From contig DAOUBT010000061.1 of the NCBI GenBank assembly GCA_034432595.1, positions 1 through 10,448 of the forward strand: 10,448 nt of DNA. Direction: 5' to 3'. The DNA comes from DAOTZR01 sp034432595. GTDB taxonomy: Bacteria > Chloroflexota > Anaerolineae > B4-G1 > SLSP01. Of this stretch, positions 1-6,554 are shown in pieces (position 1 is the stretch's first letter; the number at the start of each line of letters is the position of its first letter). The translations under genes and the position numbers were made by a program. The notes beneath the pieces are model-generated. The model saw nothing but the letters and a program-made list of their open reading frames with translations. It did not search any database and was not told where the DNA came from.

Positions 1-1
1 C

Positions 2-79
2 GGCTTGACCGACCATATTTGGACTCTTAAAGAGCTACTGATGGTCGTTGTGGCTCCTGAAGTCATCAATACAATATAG
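2..79 (+). CDS. C-terminal end of a probable transposase (partial)
   Basis: An open frame enters from the left edge and stops at TAG 77-79, giving 25 residues. They include GLTDHIWTLKELLM followed by a short hydrophobic tail. The 'GLTDHxWTxxELL' pattern is one I recall from the extreme C-terminus of IS-encoded DDE transposases, where it follows a 'TPAMAA'-like stretch; that recollection is the only basis for the family call. The body of the gene is outside the window, so whether it is intact or a remnant cannot be seen. It sits directly upstream of the glycan operon and is followed 6 bp later by a small inverted repeat, as expected at an element's end. It could instead be an unrelated short tail, because 25 residues is little evidence. 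Confidence 0.5.
   Translation, partial: GLTDHIWTLKELLMVVVAPEVINTI
48..75 (+). promoter_or_regulatory. Possible sigma70-type promoter for the operon
   Basis: TTGTGG at 48-53 and TACAAT at 70-75 are separated by 16 bp. The -10 matches consensus at 5 of 6 positions and the -35 matches mainly in its TTG. It lies inside the end of the putative transposase gene and points into the first glycan gene, about 25 bp before its start codon. It is a pattern match only; similar matches arise by chance in AT-rich DNA. Confidence 0.3.
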
Positions 80-84
80 GGAGA

Positions 85-102
85 CTACCTACTTTTGGGT
101 AG
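85..102. repeat. Short inverted repeat abutting the first gene
   Basis: CTACC at 85-89 pairs with GGTAG at 98-102 around an 8-nt loop, and the repeat ends exactly one base before ATG 103. Located just after the putative transposase stop, it could be part of an insertion sequence end. Alternatively it is a small hairpin that hides the ribosome-binding region of the first gene, since GGGTAG 97-102 is the nearest purine-rich element. Confidence 0.35.
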
Positions 103-1353
103 ATGAAAATGAGTGATAAATCTCGCTCCGGAATAGCTGAATGGTTTTTTGCCTTTTTCTTATTTGCCGGGTATTATAAAGTTGACCCGCGCCTTGATTT
201 CATTCAAAAGCGCATTGATTTGACGATATTGTTTATGGTGTGTTCAATGGTGATATTTTTATATCGTTTCTTAACCATTAAGAAATTGAGAGCGATAAGC
301 AAAACGTTTCTGCTTAATACCCTTTTATATTTGGGCATTGCTTTGTGTTTTCTTTTAAGTGCTTTTGCTGTTCATAGTGTAGGATATGGATTAGATAAAG
401 CCATAAGATTTTTGACGATAACATTCTGGGCATTTTTAGGGGGGGGGCTTCTAATATCGGATGTCGTATCTTTTCGGCATTTTTTGTGGGCATGCACTTT
501 TTTTTCTTTTGTGATGGGTCTGGACGCTATTTTCAAATATCCTGGTTCGGGCACTCTTATTGGTCCTGTTTATGCCTTGGGTGCTAATCGAATCGGTGTT
601 GGGGTAGTAACTGGTTTTGGATTGCTGATTAATCTTTTTTATTTACTCCCCTTAGAACAGAAATTGTTCAAAAAAATTTTTTTATGGAGTGTGGCTCTTG
701 TTCAGGGATGGGCTCTCTTTGCATCAGGATCTCGCGGGCCTGTCCTCGCTGTGAGTTTAGCTTTTGCGGCCTTGATTGTTCTGGCATTAAGATTGAAATC
801 TAGAAAAATTGTGATGCATAAGCTTACAGTTTATGCGGGTCTTGGTTTAATTATTGTTATTCTTACCTTGATCACTTTTGGAAGAGAATATTTTTTTACG
901 TTTTTTACGCGAACCGAATGGCTTATAGATAGTGTGGCAGGTGAGAATTATGATATCTATTATGCGAGCTCTTCGCGTTCGAAACTTTTTGAGGAAGCAT
1001 GGACTCTCTGGAAAGGTTCTCCTCTATGGGGGATTGGCAGTGGGCAATATGCTGTGGCATTAAGAGGAAAGGATATCATTTTTTATCCCCACAATATTTT
1101 TCTTGAATTAATGGCTGAAGCCGGGTTAATTGGTATTTTCCTTTTCCTGGTGATGTTGATTAATGCATTTAGAGAATTACAAATTTCTTCGAGAAATGGT
1201 CAAACTTCGAGGGGACCTATATTGTATTTTCTTGTTCAAATTACAATTTTTTCTTTGGTTATGGCCATGGTTTCTTTCGACATCAATGGAAACAGGCACC
1301 TTTTTATGTTGATAGGACTACTCAGTAATCCCAGGTATATGTTTAAAACTTGA
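103..1353 (+). CDS. O-antigen ligase/polymerase-like membrane protein (Wzy/WaaL superfamily)
   Basis: A 416-residue, very hydrophobic protein with roughly ten to twelve membrane segments, matching the Wzy/WaaL superfamily in size and layout. Such proteins join undecaprenyl-linked glycan units to one another (Wzy) or to an acceptor (WaaL or an O-oligosaccharyltransferase) on the outer face of the membrane. Diagnostic features are SGSRGP at 208-213, a large outside loop at about 265-330, and PLWGIGSGQ (307-315) leading to PHNIFLE (329-335; H330, N331) and a glycine-rich helix. Polymerase, ligase and protein glycosyltransferase cannot be told apart from sequence alone. ATG 103 gives MKMSD; ATG 109 is an alternative with GGGTAG (97-102) at better spacing. 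The gene is AT-rich and carries a run of nine G (439-447, codons 113-115), eight T (498-505), and adjacent A7 and T7 runs (670-683), all possible slippage sites. Confidence 0.88.
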   Translation: MKMSDKSRSGIAEWFFAFFLFAGYYKVDPRLDFIQKRIDLTILFMVCSMVIFLYRFLTIKKLRAISKTFLLNTLLYLGIALCFLLSAFAVHSVGYGLDKAIRFLTITFWAFLGGGLLISDVVSFRHFLWACTFFSFVMGLDAIFKYPGSGTLIGPVYALGANRIGVGVVTGFGLLINLFYLLPLEQKLFKKIFLWSVALVQGWALFASGSRGPVLAVSLAFAALIVLALRLKSRKIVMHKLTVYAGLGLIIVILTLITFGREYFFTFFTRTEWLIDSVAGENYDIYYASSSRSKLFEEAWTLWKGSPLWGIGSGQYAVALRGKDIIFYPHNIFLELMAEAGLIGIFLFLVMLINAFRELQISSRNGQTSRGPILYFLVQITIFSLVMAMVSFDINGNRHLFMLIGLLSNPRYMFKT

Positions 1354-1358
1354 TTTTG

Positions 1359-1397
1359 AATCCAGTTGTTTTTTACTTGTAGAAATAAGGCTGGATT
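1359..1397. repeat. Inverted repeat in the spacer after the polymerase gene
   Basis: AATCCAG (1359-1365) and CTGGATT (1391-1397) form a 7-bp stem around a 25-nt loop, and a six-T run follows at about 1408-1413. This is too weak and too far from the T run for a convincing terminator. It could modestly attenuate transcription or be chance. The rest of the 84-bp spacer holds only the ribosome-binding site of the next gene (AAGGAGA, 1424-1430). Confidence 0.25.
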
Positions 1398-1437
1398 TGA
1401 AAGCAATTTTTTGAGAAGGCATCAAGGAGAAGATTGA

Positions 1438-2613
1438 ATGAGAGGGCCATTTCACGTTTGTATACTCACCACGATTCATCCTGCTGATGACGTGCGCGTT
1501 TATGAGAAAATGGCGTGTAGCTTTCTCGCTGCAGGTTTCAAAGTTTCCTGGGTTGGGCCTGAATATGTCTTTTTTGATTGGAGCGCCATTACGGATAGTT
1601 CAGTTCAATATCATTTTTTCCCAACGCCACGCTCAAAACGTGAACGCATCATGGCCTGGCGCTCTCTGCTCCAAGTTGGAAGGACAATTCCTGATGTAGA
1701 TGTATATTTTGCGCCTGATCCAGATTCAGCCATGGTTGCATTGTGGCTTGCCCGCGGCAACCATGCACGCGTTATTTTTGATATTCATGAATTTTATCAT
1801 AGGACTTTAATCTTAAATTATGTGCGTGGTTCTCTCAGGTCTGCCGTTGGTATCTTGCTTAAGTGGATGATTTCGCTTATTAGCAGGTCATGCAATCTGA
1901 CCATAGGTGTTAGTGAAACTGTTTTGAATACATACATTCGTGATCGAAAAAAATCATTTGTGGTTCGGAACTGTGCTCCAGCCTGGTTTGCGGAATTGCC
2001 AGTTGCTGCTAGAGGCAAATCTGAAAGGGAACCCTTCATAATCATGCATGGAAAAGCAGCTTATTTTCCTGAGGCTCCTGAATTTGGCCGAGGGACAGAG
2101 CTGGTTTTAGCAGCTCTCCGGGTGCTGAAAGATAAAATTCCTCTGCTTTGTTGTATCATGTTTGATACATTTCGGGGAGAAGCTGAACGGGACTGGTTCA
2201 AGCAATATGTTCAAGATGCTGGGTTGCAAGAAATTATTGATCTACGTCCAGGAATTCCCATGCGTCAAATGCCTCAGGTTTTGCAAGCTTGTGATGTCGG
2301 TTTAATAGCTTACAGGAGGGGAATGGAGGGGGGGACTCTGGCAAACCGTGTTTTTGAATATATGGGGGCTGGTCTCCCTACTATAGCTCCAAGCTATTCC
2401 CCAGAAACCGTTCGTGTGATAAGGGATGAGAAGTGTGGGGTAGCTGTAGATTTTGAGGACGCTGATGCGGTTGCTAATGCTATTTTGGATTTATACTTAG
2501 ATGAGCCTTTACGTCTTGAAATGGGACAACGTGCACGAGACGCCTTCTTAAAGCGGCACAATTGGGATGTGGAAGTTCAGCCTTTGTTAGATTGGATTCA
2601 CCAGGCGAGGTAG
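1438..2613 (+). CDS. Glycosyltransferase family 4-type (GT-B) enzyme
   Basis: This 391-residue protein has the two-domain GT-B layout of GT4 retaining glycosyltransferases, which act at the cytoplasmic membrane on lipid-linked glycans. The N-terminal half opens with ILTTIHPADDVRVYEKM, the 'H-P-x-D-D-x-R' start common to a set of capsule and O-antigen GT4 enzymes. The C-terminal nucleotide-binding half carries GMEGGTLANRVFEYMGAGLP (295-314), the usual acidic motif with E297 and E307, then SPETVRVIRDEKCGVAV. Donor and acceptor sugars cannot be read from sequence. The start is supported by AAGGAGA seven bases before ATG 1438. The C-terminus is complete and the stop lies 4 bp before the acyltransferase start, so the two are probably translated together. 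A seven-G run (2328-2334) lies in the acidic motif coding region. Confidence 0.85.
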   Translation: MRGPFHVCILTTIHPADDVRVYEKMACSFLAAGFKVSWVGPEYVFFDWSAITDSSVQYHFFPTPRSKRERIMAWRSLLQVGRTIPDVDVYFAPDPDSAMVALWLARGNHARVIFDIHEFYHRTLILNYVRGSLRSAVGILLKWMISLISRSCNLTIGVSETVLNTYIRDRKKSFVVRNCAPAWFAELPVAARGKSEREPFIIMHGKAAYFPEAPEFGRGTELVLAALRVLKDKIPLLCCIMFDTFRGEAERDWFKQYVQDAGLQEIIDLRPGIPMRQMPQVLQACDVGLIAYRRGMEGGTLANRVFEYMGAGLPTIAPSYSPETVRVIRDEKCGVAVDFEDADAVANAILDLYLDEPLRLEMGQRARDAFLKRHNWDVEVQPLLDWIHQAR

Positions 2614-2617
2614 TGGG

Positions 2618-3175
2618 ATGAATGGGCGTGAAAAGCTAAGAGAAATCTTAAACAGTTTACGTAATATCTGGCTTTTCTCTATTCGATATCCCTGGGTTCA
2701 ACACGGCTCTCATGTCCATTGTCAGTTGGGGACAACTTTCTGGTCCCCTCATCGTCATATTATGTTGGGGAATTATGTCGGTATTGGGAGACGATGCACT
2801 TTTCAATGCGATATTGAAATTGGAAACAAGGTGATGATCGCCTCAGATGTGGCTTTTATTAATTCTGATGATCATCGTTTTGATGCAATAGGAAAAGCTA
2901 TGTGGGACTGTGGTCGAGGCGATCAGTTCAAAATTATTATTGAGGATGATGTTTGGATTGGACATGGGGCCATTATCTTGACGCCAGCGCGTGTAGGACG
3001 AGGGGCCATTGTTGCTGCCGGGAGCGTGGTTACAAGAGATGTCCCCCCCTATGCTATTGTGGGGGGAGTACCTGCGAAAATTTTGCGGATGCGCTTTTCG
3101 CCTCCCCAAATTGTGGAGCATGAAAAGCTACTTTATGGAAAAGTGCTGACAGAGTCTGCCTTAGAGAAAATGTAA
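2618..3175 (+). CDS. Left-handed beta-helix acyltransferase (O-acetyltransferase type)
   Basis: A 185-residue protein of the hexapeptide-repeat family (NodL, Maa and WcaB/WcaF relatives), which usually move an acetyl group from acetyl-CoA to a sugar hydroxyl. Imperfect hexapeptide turns cover about 48-145 (for example IEIGNKVMIASDV and VGRGAIVAAGSVVTRDV). The likely catalytic His is H86 in NSDDHRF (82-88), and the typical DDVWIGHGA (110-118) and VGGVPAKILRMRF ending follow. About 45 N-terminal residues precede the helix. ATG 2618 is only 4 bp after the previous stop, and GAGG (2607-2610) within the upstream gene's last codons serves as ribosome-binding site, implying translational coupling. 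It probably decorates the glycan. N-acetylation of an amino sugar is possible but less likely, since a GNAT enzyme adjoins the aminotransferase gene. C7 (3043-3049) and G6 (3061-3066) tracts lie near the end. Confidence 0.87.
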   Translation: MNGREKLREILNSLRNIWLFSIRYPWVQHGSHVHCQLGTTFWSPHRHIMLGNYVGIGRRCTFQCDIEIGNKVMIASDVAFINSDDHRFDAIGKAMWDCGRGDQFKIIIEDDVWIGHGAIILTPARVGRGAIVAAGSVVTRDVPPYAIVGGVPAKILRMRFSPPQIVEHEKLLYGKVLTESALEKM

Positions 3176-3210
3176 GTCGCATGTCGCATATCGCATATCT
3201 GATCGCTCAT
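3176..3210 (+). repeat. Degenerate 7-bp tandem repeat
   Basis: Five consecutive heptamers start at the base after the acyltransferase stop: GTCGCAT, GTCGCAT, ATCGCAT, ATCTGAT and CGCTCAT. The first two are identical, the third differs at one base, and the last two have decayed. The array fills the gap up to the Shine-Dalgarno site of the next gene. It resembles short intergenic heptamer repeats found in some bacterial genomes; no function can be assigned. Confidence 0.6.
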
Positions 3211-3220
3211 GGGAGAGAAG

Positions 3221-4252
3221 ATGTTTGAAAACCGCGTTTTATTGATTACCGGCGGCACGGGCACGTTTGGCAACGCTGTATTGCGTCGCTTTTTGGAGAC
3301 AGACATCAGGGAAATTCGTATTTTCTCCCGTGATGAGAAAAAACAGCATGACATGCGCTTGGCATACAACAACCCCAAATTAAAGTTTTACATTGGGGAT
3401 GTGCGCCGTCCGGAAAGTCTACTGGATGCGATGATGGGGGTAGATTTCGTGTTCCACGCTGCGGCGCTCAAACAGGTGCCTTCCTGTGAGTTTTACCCTA
3501 TGGAAGCGCTCCTTACGAATGCGGTTGGTACAGAAAACGTCATGAACGCGGCGGTCGTGGCGGGGGTTAAGCGTCTGGTTGTTTTGAGCACCGATAAGGC
3601 GGCTTATCCCATTAATGCCATGGGGATTTCCAAGGCCATGATGGAAAAACTTGCTGTGGCCAAATCACGCATTGCTGTGGAGCGGGGGTGTGTCATTACG
3701 ATTACGCGCTATGGTAATGTGATGGCTTCGCGTGGATCGGTGATTCCACTCTTCATTGAGCAAATCCTGGCCGGTCAACCTTTGACCGTCACGGATCCAG
3801 AAATGACACGGTTTATGATGAGTATTGAGGACGCAGTTAACCTGGTCTTGTACGCTTTTGAACAGGGAGAAGCGGGGGATCTTTTTGTACAAAAGGCACC
3901 TGCGGCAACCATTGGCACACTGGCCAATGCTTTAAAGCGGATTTTCCATGCCGATAATCCGATTCGTATTATTGGCGTCCGTCACGGCGAGAAGAAGTAT
4001 GAAACCCTGTTGACGGCTGAGGAGATGCTACGGGCTATAGATCTGGGTGGGTACTTCCGTGTGCCGGCGGACAATCGCGACCTTAACTACAACCTGTATT
4101 TCTCTGAGGGGCGCCTGCCTGTTATCGAGGGGGACTATAATTCTCATAACACTTATCGGCTGGATGAGGACGGGCTAATCGAAATGTTGCTGAAACTTCC
4201 GGAAGTGCACATTGCCCTGAAAACCGGCGCTTTGCCTCAGAGTTTGACGTAG
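3221..4252 (+). CDS. capE: UDP-GlcNAc 4,6-dehydratase/5-epimerase, CapE/FnlA type
   Basis: The first enzyme of UDP-L-FucNAc synthesis: an NAD(P)-dependent short-chain dehydrogenase (extended SDR) that turns UDP-GlcNAc into a 4-keto-6-deoxy L-sugar nucleotide in the cytoplasm. The nucleotide-binding loop is TGGTGTFG (10-17), followed by FSRDEKKQHDMR, characteristic of the CapE/FlaA1 group. S123 (in STDK), M134 and K138 (AMGISK) form the Ser-Met-Lys set known for CapE-type enzymes, where Met replaces the classical SDR Tyr. An upstream in-frame ATG exists at 3209, but GGGAG (3211-3215) is well placed for ATG 3221, and from there the protein begins MFENRVLLITGG, like known CapE proteins. This gives 343 residues, close to the usual length. 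It is followed 11 bp later by capF and then capG, the standard pathway order. A closely related 4,6-dehydratase is possible, but the neighbours make CapE very likely. Confidence 0.93.
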   Translation: MFENRVLLITGGTGTFGNAVLRRFLETDIREIRIFSRDEKKQHDMRLAYNNPKLKFYIGDVRRPESLLDAMMGVDFVFHAAALKQVPSCEFYPMEALLTNAVGTENVMNAAVVAGVKRLVVLSTDKAAYPINAMGISKAMMEKLAVAKSRIAVERGCVITITRYGNVMASRGSVIPLFIEQILAGQPLTVTDPEMTRFMMSIEDAVNLVLYAFEQGEAGDLFVQKAPAATIGTLANALKRIFHADNPIRIIGVRHGEKKYETLLTAEEMLRAIDLGGYFRVPADNRDLNYNLYFSEGRLPVIEGDYNSHNTYRLDEDGLIEMLLKLPEVHIALKTGALPQSLT

Positions 4253-4263
4253 GGGGGCTCCTC

Positions 4264-5382
4264 ATGAGAGTTGTCGTTACGGGTGCTCGGGGTTTTATTG
4301 GACGTAATCTCATCGCTCATTTGCGACGTTGGCGCGATCTTGAGATTTTAGAGATAGATGTCGAAACGCGACCTGAAACTCTGGAAGCTTCGCTTAAAGA
4401 CGCGGATTTTGTTTTCCACCTGGCCGGAGTCAATCGTCCGGAGCGGGTTGAGGAGTTCTTTGCTGGTAATGTGGATTTCACGGCTTATCTATGTGATATG
4501 CTCAGACATGCCGGGCGCGCTATCCCGGTGGTATTTTCTTCTTCCATTCAGGTTGAACGTGATAACCCTTATGGTCGCAGCAAACTTCAGGCCGAGCAAG
4601 TGCTCCAGCGTTATGCGATGGAACAGCAAGCTCCGGTGATGATTTACCGGCTTAAAAATGTATTTGGTAAATGGTCACGCCCTCATTACAATTCGGTGGT
4701 GGCTACGTTCTGCCACAACATTGCGCGGGGTTTGCCGATCACCATTTCAGACCCGGCGACAGAACTTGAACTGGTGCACATAGATGATGTGGTAAGGTAT
4801 TTTATGCGCGAACTGACGCAAACTCAGGAGCCGGGGGTGGTTTATCGCGAGGTTGAACCGGTTTTTAAGGTGACCTTGGGGCGCCTGGCGGAACTTTTAC
4901 AAACGTTTCGCGATTCCCGTCAAACTTTGGCGCTGCCTGATTTCAGTGATCCCTTTATTCGGAAATTGTATGGGACTTATCTCTCCTACCTGGAAACAAA
5001 CGATTTTGCCTATGATTTGTACCAGCGCTGTGACGAGCGTGGCTGTCTGGCGGAATTTGTGAAATCCCCATACGCCGGGCAGATTTTCGTATCAACGACA
5101 CGACCTGGTGTGACGCGGGGCAACCACTATCACCATACCAAGATAGAAAAATTTCTCGTTTTACACGGTAAAGCGTTGATTCGTTTTCGTCATGTTGAAC
5201 GAGAGGACGTTCTGGAGTATATGGTTGAGGGCAAAGATTTTCGCGTGGTGGACATTCCGACTGGATATACTCATTCCATCACGAACATTGGAGATGATGA
5301 ATTGGTTACCTTGTTTTGGGCTGATGAGATCTTTGACCCTCAACAGGCTGATACGTGGTATGAAGAAGTTTTGAAGCCTTGA
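4264..5382 (+). CDS. capF: UDP-2-acetamido-2,6-dideoxy hexulose reductase, CapF/FnlB type
   Basis: A two-domain enzyme of 372 residues, the usual CapF size. Residues 1 to about 245 are an SDR domain with TGARGFIG (6-13), SSSIQ, and the catalytic pair Y103 and K107 in NPYGRSK. Residues from about 255 on form a cupin with a metal site: H288, H290, H291 and E295 in NHYHHTKIEKF, plus H337 in GYTHS. In characterised CapF the cupin epimerises C3 of the CapE product and the SDR domain reduces the 4-keto group with NADPH, yielding UDP-N-acetyl-L-talosamine. All key residues are present, so the enzyme should be active. ATG 4264 follows a G-rich stretch (4252-4257) that overlaps the capE stop and probably acts as ribosome-binding site. 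It lies between capE and capG as in staphylococcal capsule and E. coli O26-type clusters. Confidence 0.94.
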   Translation: MRVVVTGARGFIGRNLIAHLRRWRDLEILEIDVETRPETLEASLKDADFVFHLAGVNRPERVEEFFAGNVDFTAYLCDMLRHAGRAIPVVFSSSIQVERDNPYGRSKLQAEQVLQRYAMEQQAPVMIYRLKNVFGKWSRPHYNSVVATFCHNIARGLPITISDPATELELVHIDDVVRYFMRELTQTQEPGVVYREVEPVFKVTLGRLAELLQTFRDSRQTLALPDFSDPFIRKLYGTYLSYLETNDFAYDLYQRCDERGCLAEFVKSPYAGQIFVSTTRPGVTRGNHYHHTKIEKFLVLHGKALIRFRHVEREDVLEYMVEGKDFRVVDIPTGYTHSITNIGDDELVTLFWADEIFDPQQADTWYEEVLKP

Positions 5383-5426
5383 GATAAAACTTGAACGCGG
5401 CTGGATATCGGTTTCGTGAGGAAATT

Positions 5427-6551
5427 ATGAAAGTAGCCACTATTATTGGAACACGTCCGGAAATCATTCGTCTTTCACGGGTGATGGCGGCTCTGGACCG
5501 TTATGTGAAGCAAGTGATTATTCATACTGGTCAGAACTACGATTACGAACTGAATCAGATTTTTTTTGAGGATTTGGAATTACGGAAGCCTGATATCTTT
5601 CTCGAAGCTGCAGGAGGGACGGCGGCAGAAACCATCGGCCTGGTCATCGCGCGAGCTGATGCCGTTTTGCGGCAGGTAGCGCCGGATGCCGTGCTGGTGC
5701 TGGGAGACACCAATAGTTGCCTGGCGGCTATTGCGGCTAAACGTCTGAAAATTCCGGTTTTTCACATGGAGGCTGGCAATCGTTGCTTCGATCAGCGTGT
5801 GCCTGAGGAGATTAATCGGAAGATCGTGGATCACATCAGCGACATCAACCTGCCCTATTCGCAGATCTCGCGTGAATACCTGTTGCGGGAAGGGTTACCG
5901 CCCGACCGGATCATCGTCACCGGCAGCCCCATGTACGAGGTGTTGCACTACTACCGCCCCAAGATCGAGGCCTCGGACGTACTGGCCCGGTTGGGGTTGA
6001 CGCCCCACGAGTACTATGTGGTCAGTGCGCATCGAGAGGAAAATGTGGACGTACCGGCGCAGTTCGCGGGGCTGATCGAGGTGCTGGGGCATCTGGCTGC
6101 GACGGGCCGGCGGGTCATTATGACCACCCATCCTCGCACGCGTAAGCGCCTGGAAGTGGAAGGCGTCAGTCTGCCGCAGCAAGTGGAGCTGCACAAGCCG
6201 TTCGGCTTCAGTGACTATGTCAAACTGCAGATGAACGCCCGTGCCGTGCTCTCCGACAGCGGCACCATCACCGAGGAATCGTCTATACTCAACTTCCCGG
6301 CGCTGAACATCCGTCAGGCCCACGAGCGGCCAGAGGGGATGGAGGAAGGCGCGGTGATGATGGTGGGTTTGAGCTGGCCTCGGGTGGCCGAGGGCCTGGC
6401 TATTTTGGCTTCACAGCAACGAGGTGAACAACGTACCTTACGCATAGTCTCGGACTATGCCGTACCCAATGTATCTGAAAAAGTGGTGCGGATTATTGTG
6501 AGTTATACGGACTATGTTAATCGGGTGGTATGGGAAAAAAGAGGATATTAG
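5427..6551 (+). CDS. capG: UDP-TalNAc/UDP-FucNAc 2-epimerase, CapG/FnlC type
   Basis: Last step of the pathway: a non-hydrolysing UDP-HexNAc 2-epimerase (WecB superfamily, GT-B fold) that converts UDP-L-TalNAc to UDP-L-FucNAc. Visible hallmarks are GTRPEIIRLS at the N-terminus, D94 in GDTNS, E115 in HMEAGNR, E128 in PEEINRK, H202 in SAHREEN and SDSGTITEES, matching the catalytic acids and UDP-binding loops of the family. The frame can be opened at TTG 5391, but GTGAGGA ending 5 bases before ATG 5427 clearly marks the start and gives 374 residues, the size I recall for CapG. Context with capE and capF separates it from the UDP-ManNAc-forming WecB. Base composition changes sharply inside: about 41% GC in 5401-5580 but about 62% in 5881-6420, then down again, which suggests recombination within the gene. 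Confidence 0.93.
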   Translation: MKVATIIGTRPEIIRLSRVMAALDRYVKQVIIHTGQNYDYELNQIFFEDLELRKPDIFLEAAGGTAAETIGLVIARADAVLRQVAPDAVLVLGDTNSCLAAIAAKRLKIPVFHMEAGNRCFDQRVPEEINRKIVDHISDINLPYSQISREYLLREGLPPDRIIVTGSPMYEVLHYYRPKIEASDVLARLGLTPHEYYVVSAHREENVDVPAQFAGLIEVLGHLAATGRRVIMTTHPRTRKRLEVEGVSLPQQVELHKPFGFSDYVKLQMNARAVLSDSGTITEESSILNFPALNIRQAHERPEGMEEGAVMMVGLSWPRVAEGLAILASQQRGEQRTLRIVSDYAVPNVSEKVVRIIVSYTDYVNRVVWEKRGY

Positions 6552-6554
6552 CCT

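Noticed and set aside
1354..1437. Intrinsic terminator between the first two genes
   Set aside because: The 7-bp stem has a 25-nt loop and the T run begins about 10 bp after it, so it does not fit a terminator.
3176..3210. Heptamer array as a CRISPR or phage attachment site
   Set aside because: Units are 7 bp without spacers and no integrase or cas gene is present.
3209..3220. ATG 3209 as the capE start
   Set aside because: The four extra codons are the ribosome-binding site for ATG 3221, and known CapE proteins begin with the MF-type N-terminus found there.
5391..5426. TTG start extending capG by 12 residues
   Set aside because: It has no ribosome-binding site, while ATG 5427 has GTGAGGA and gives the expected 374-residue protein starting at the first conserved strand.
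5895..6323. A 142-codon open frame on the minus strand within capG
   Set aside because: It mirrors the GC-rich section of a clearly functional gene, where stops are rare on the opposite strand. It has no recognisable motif or ribosome-binding site.
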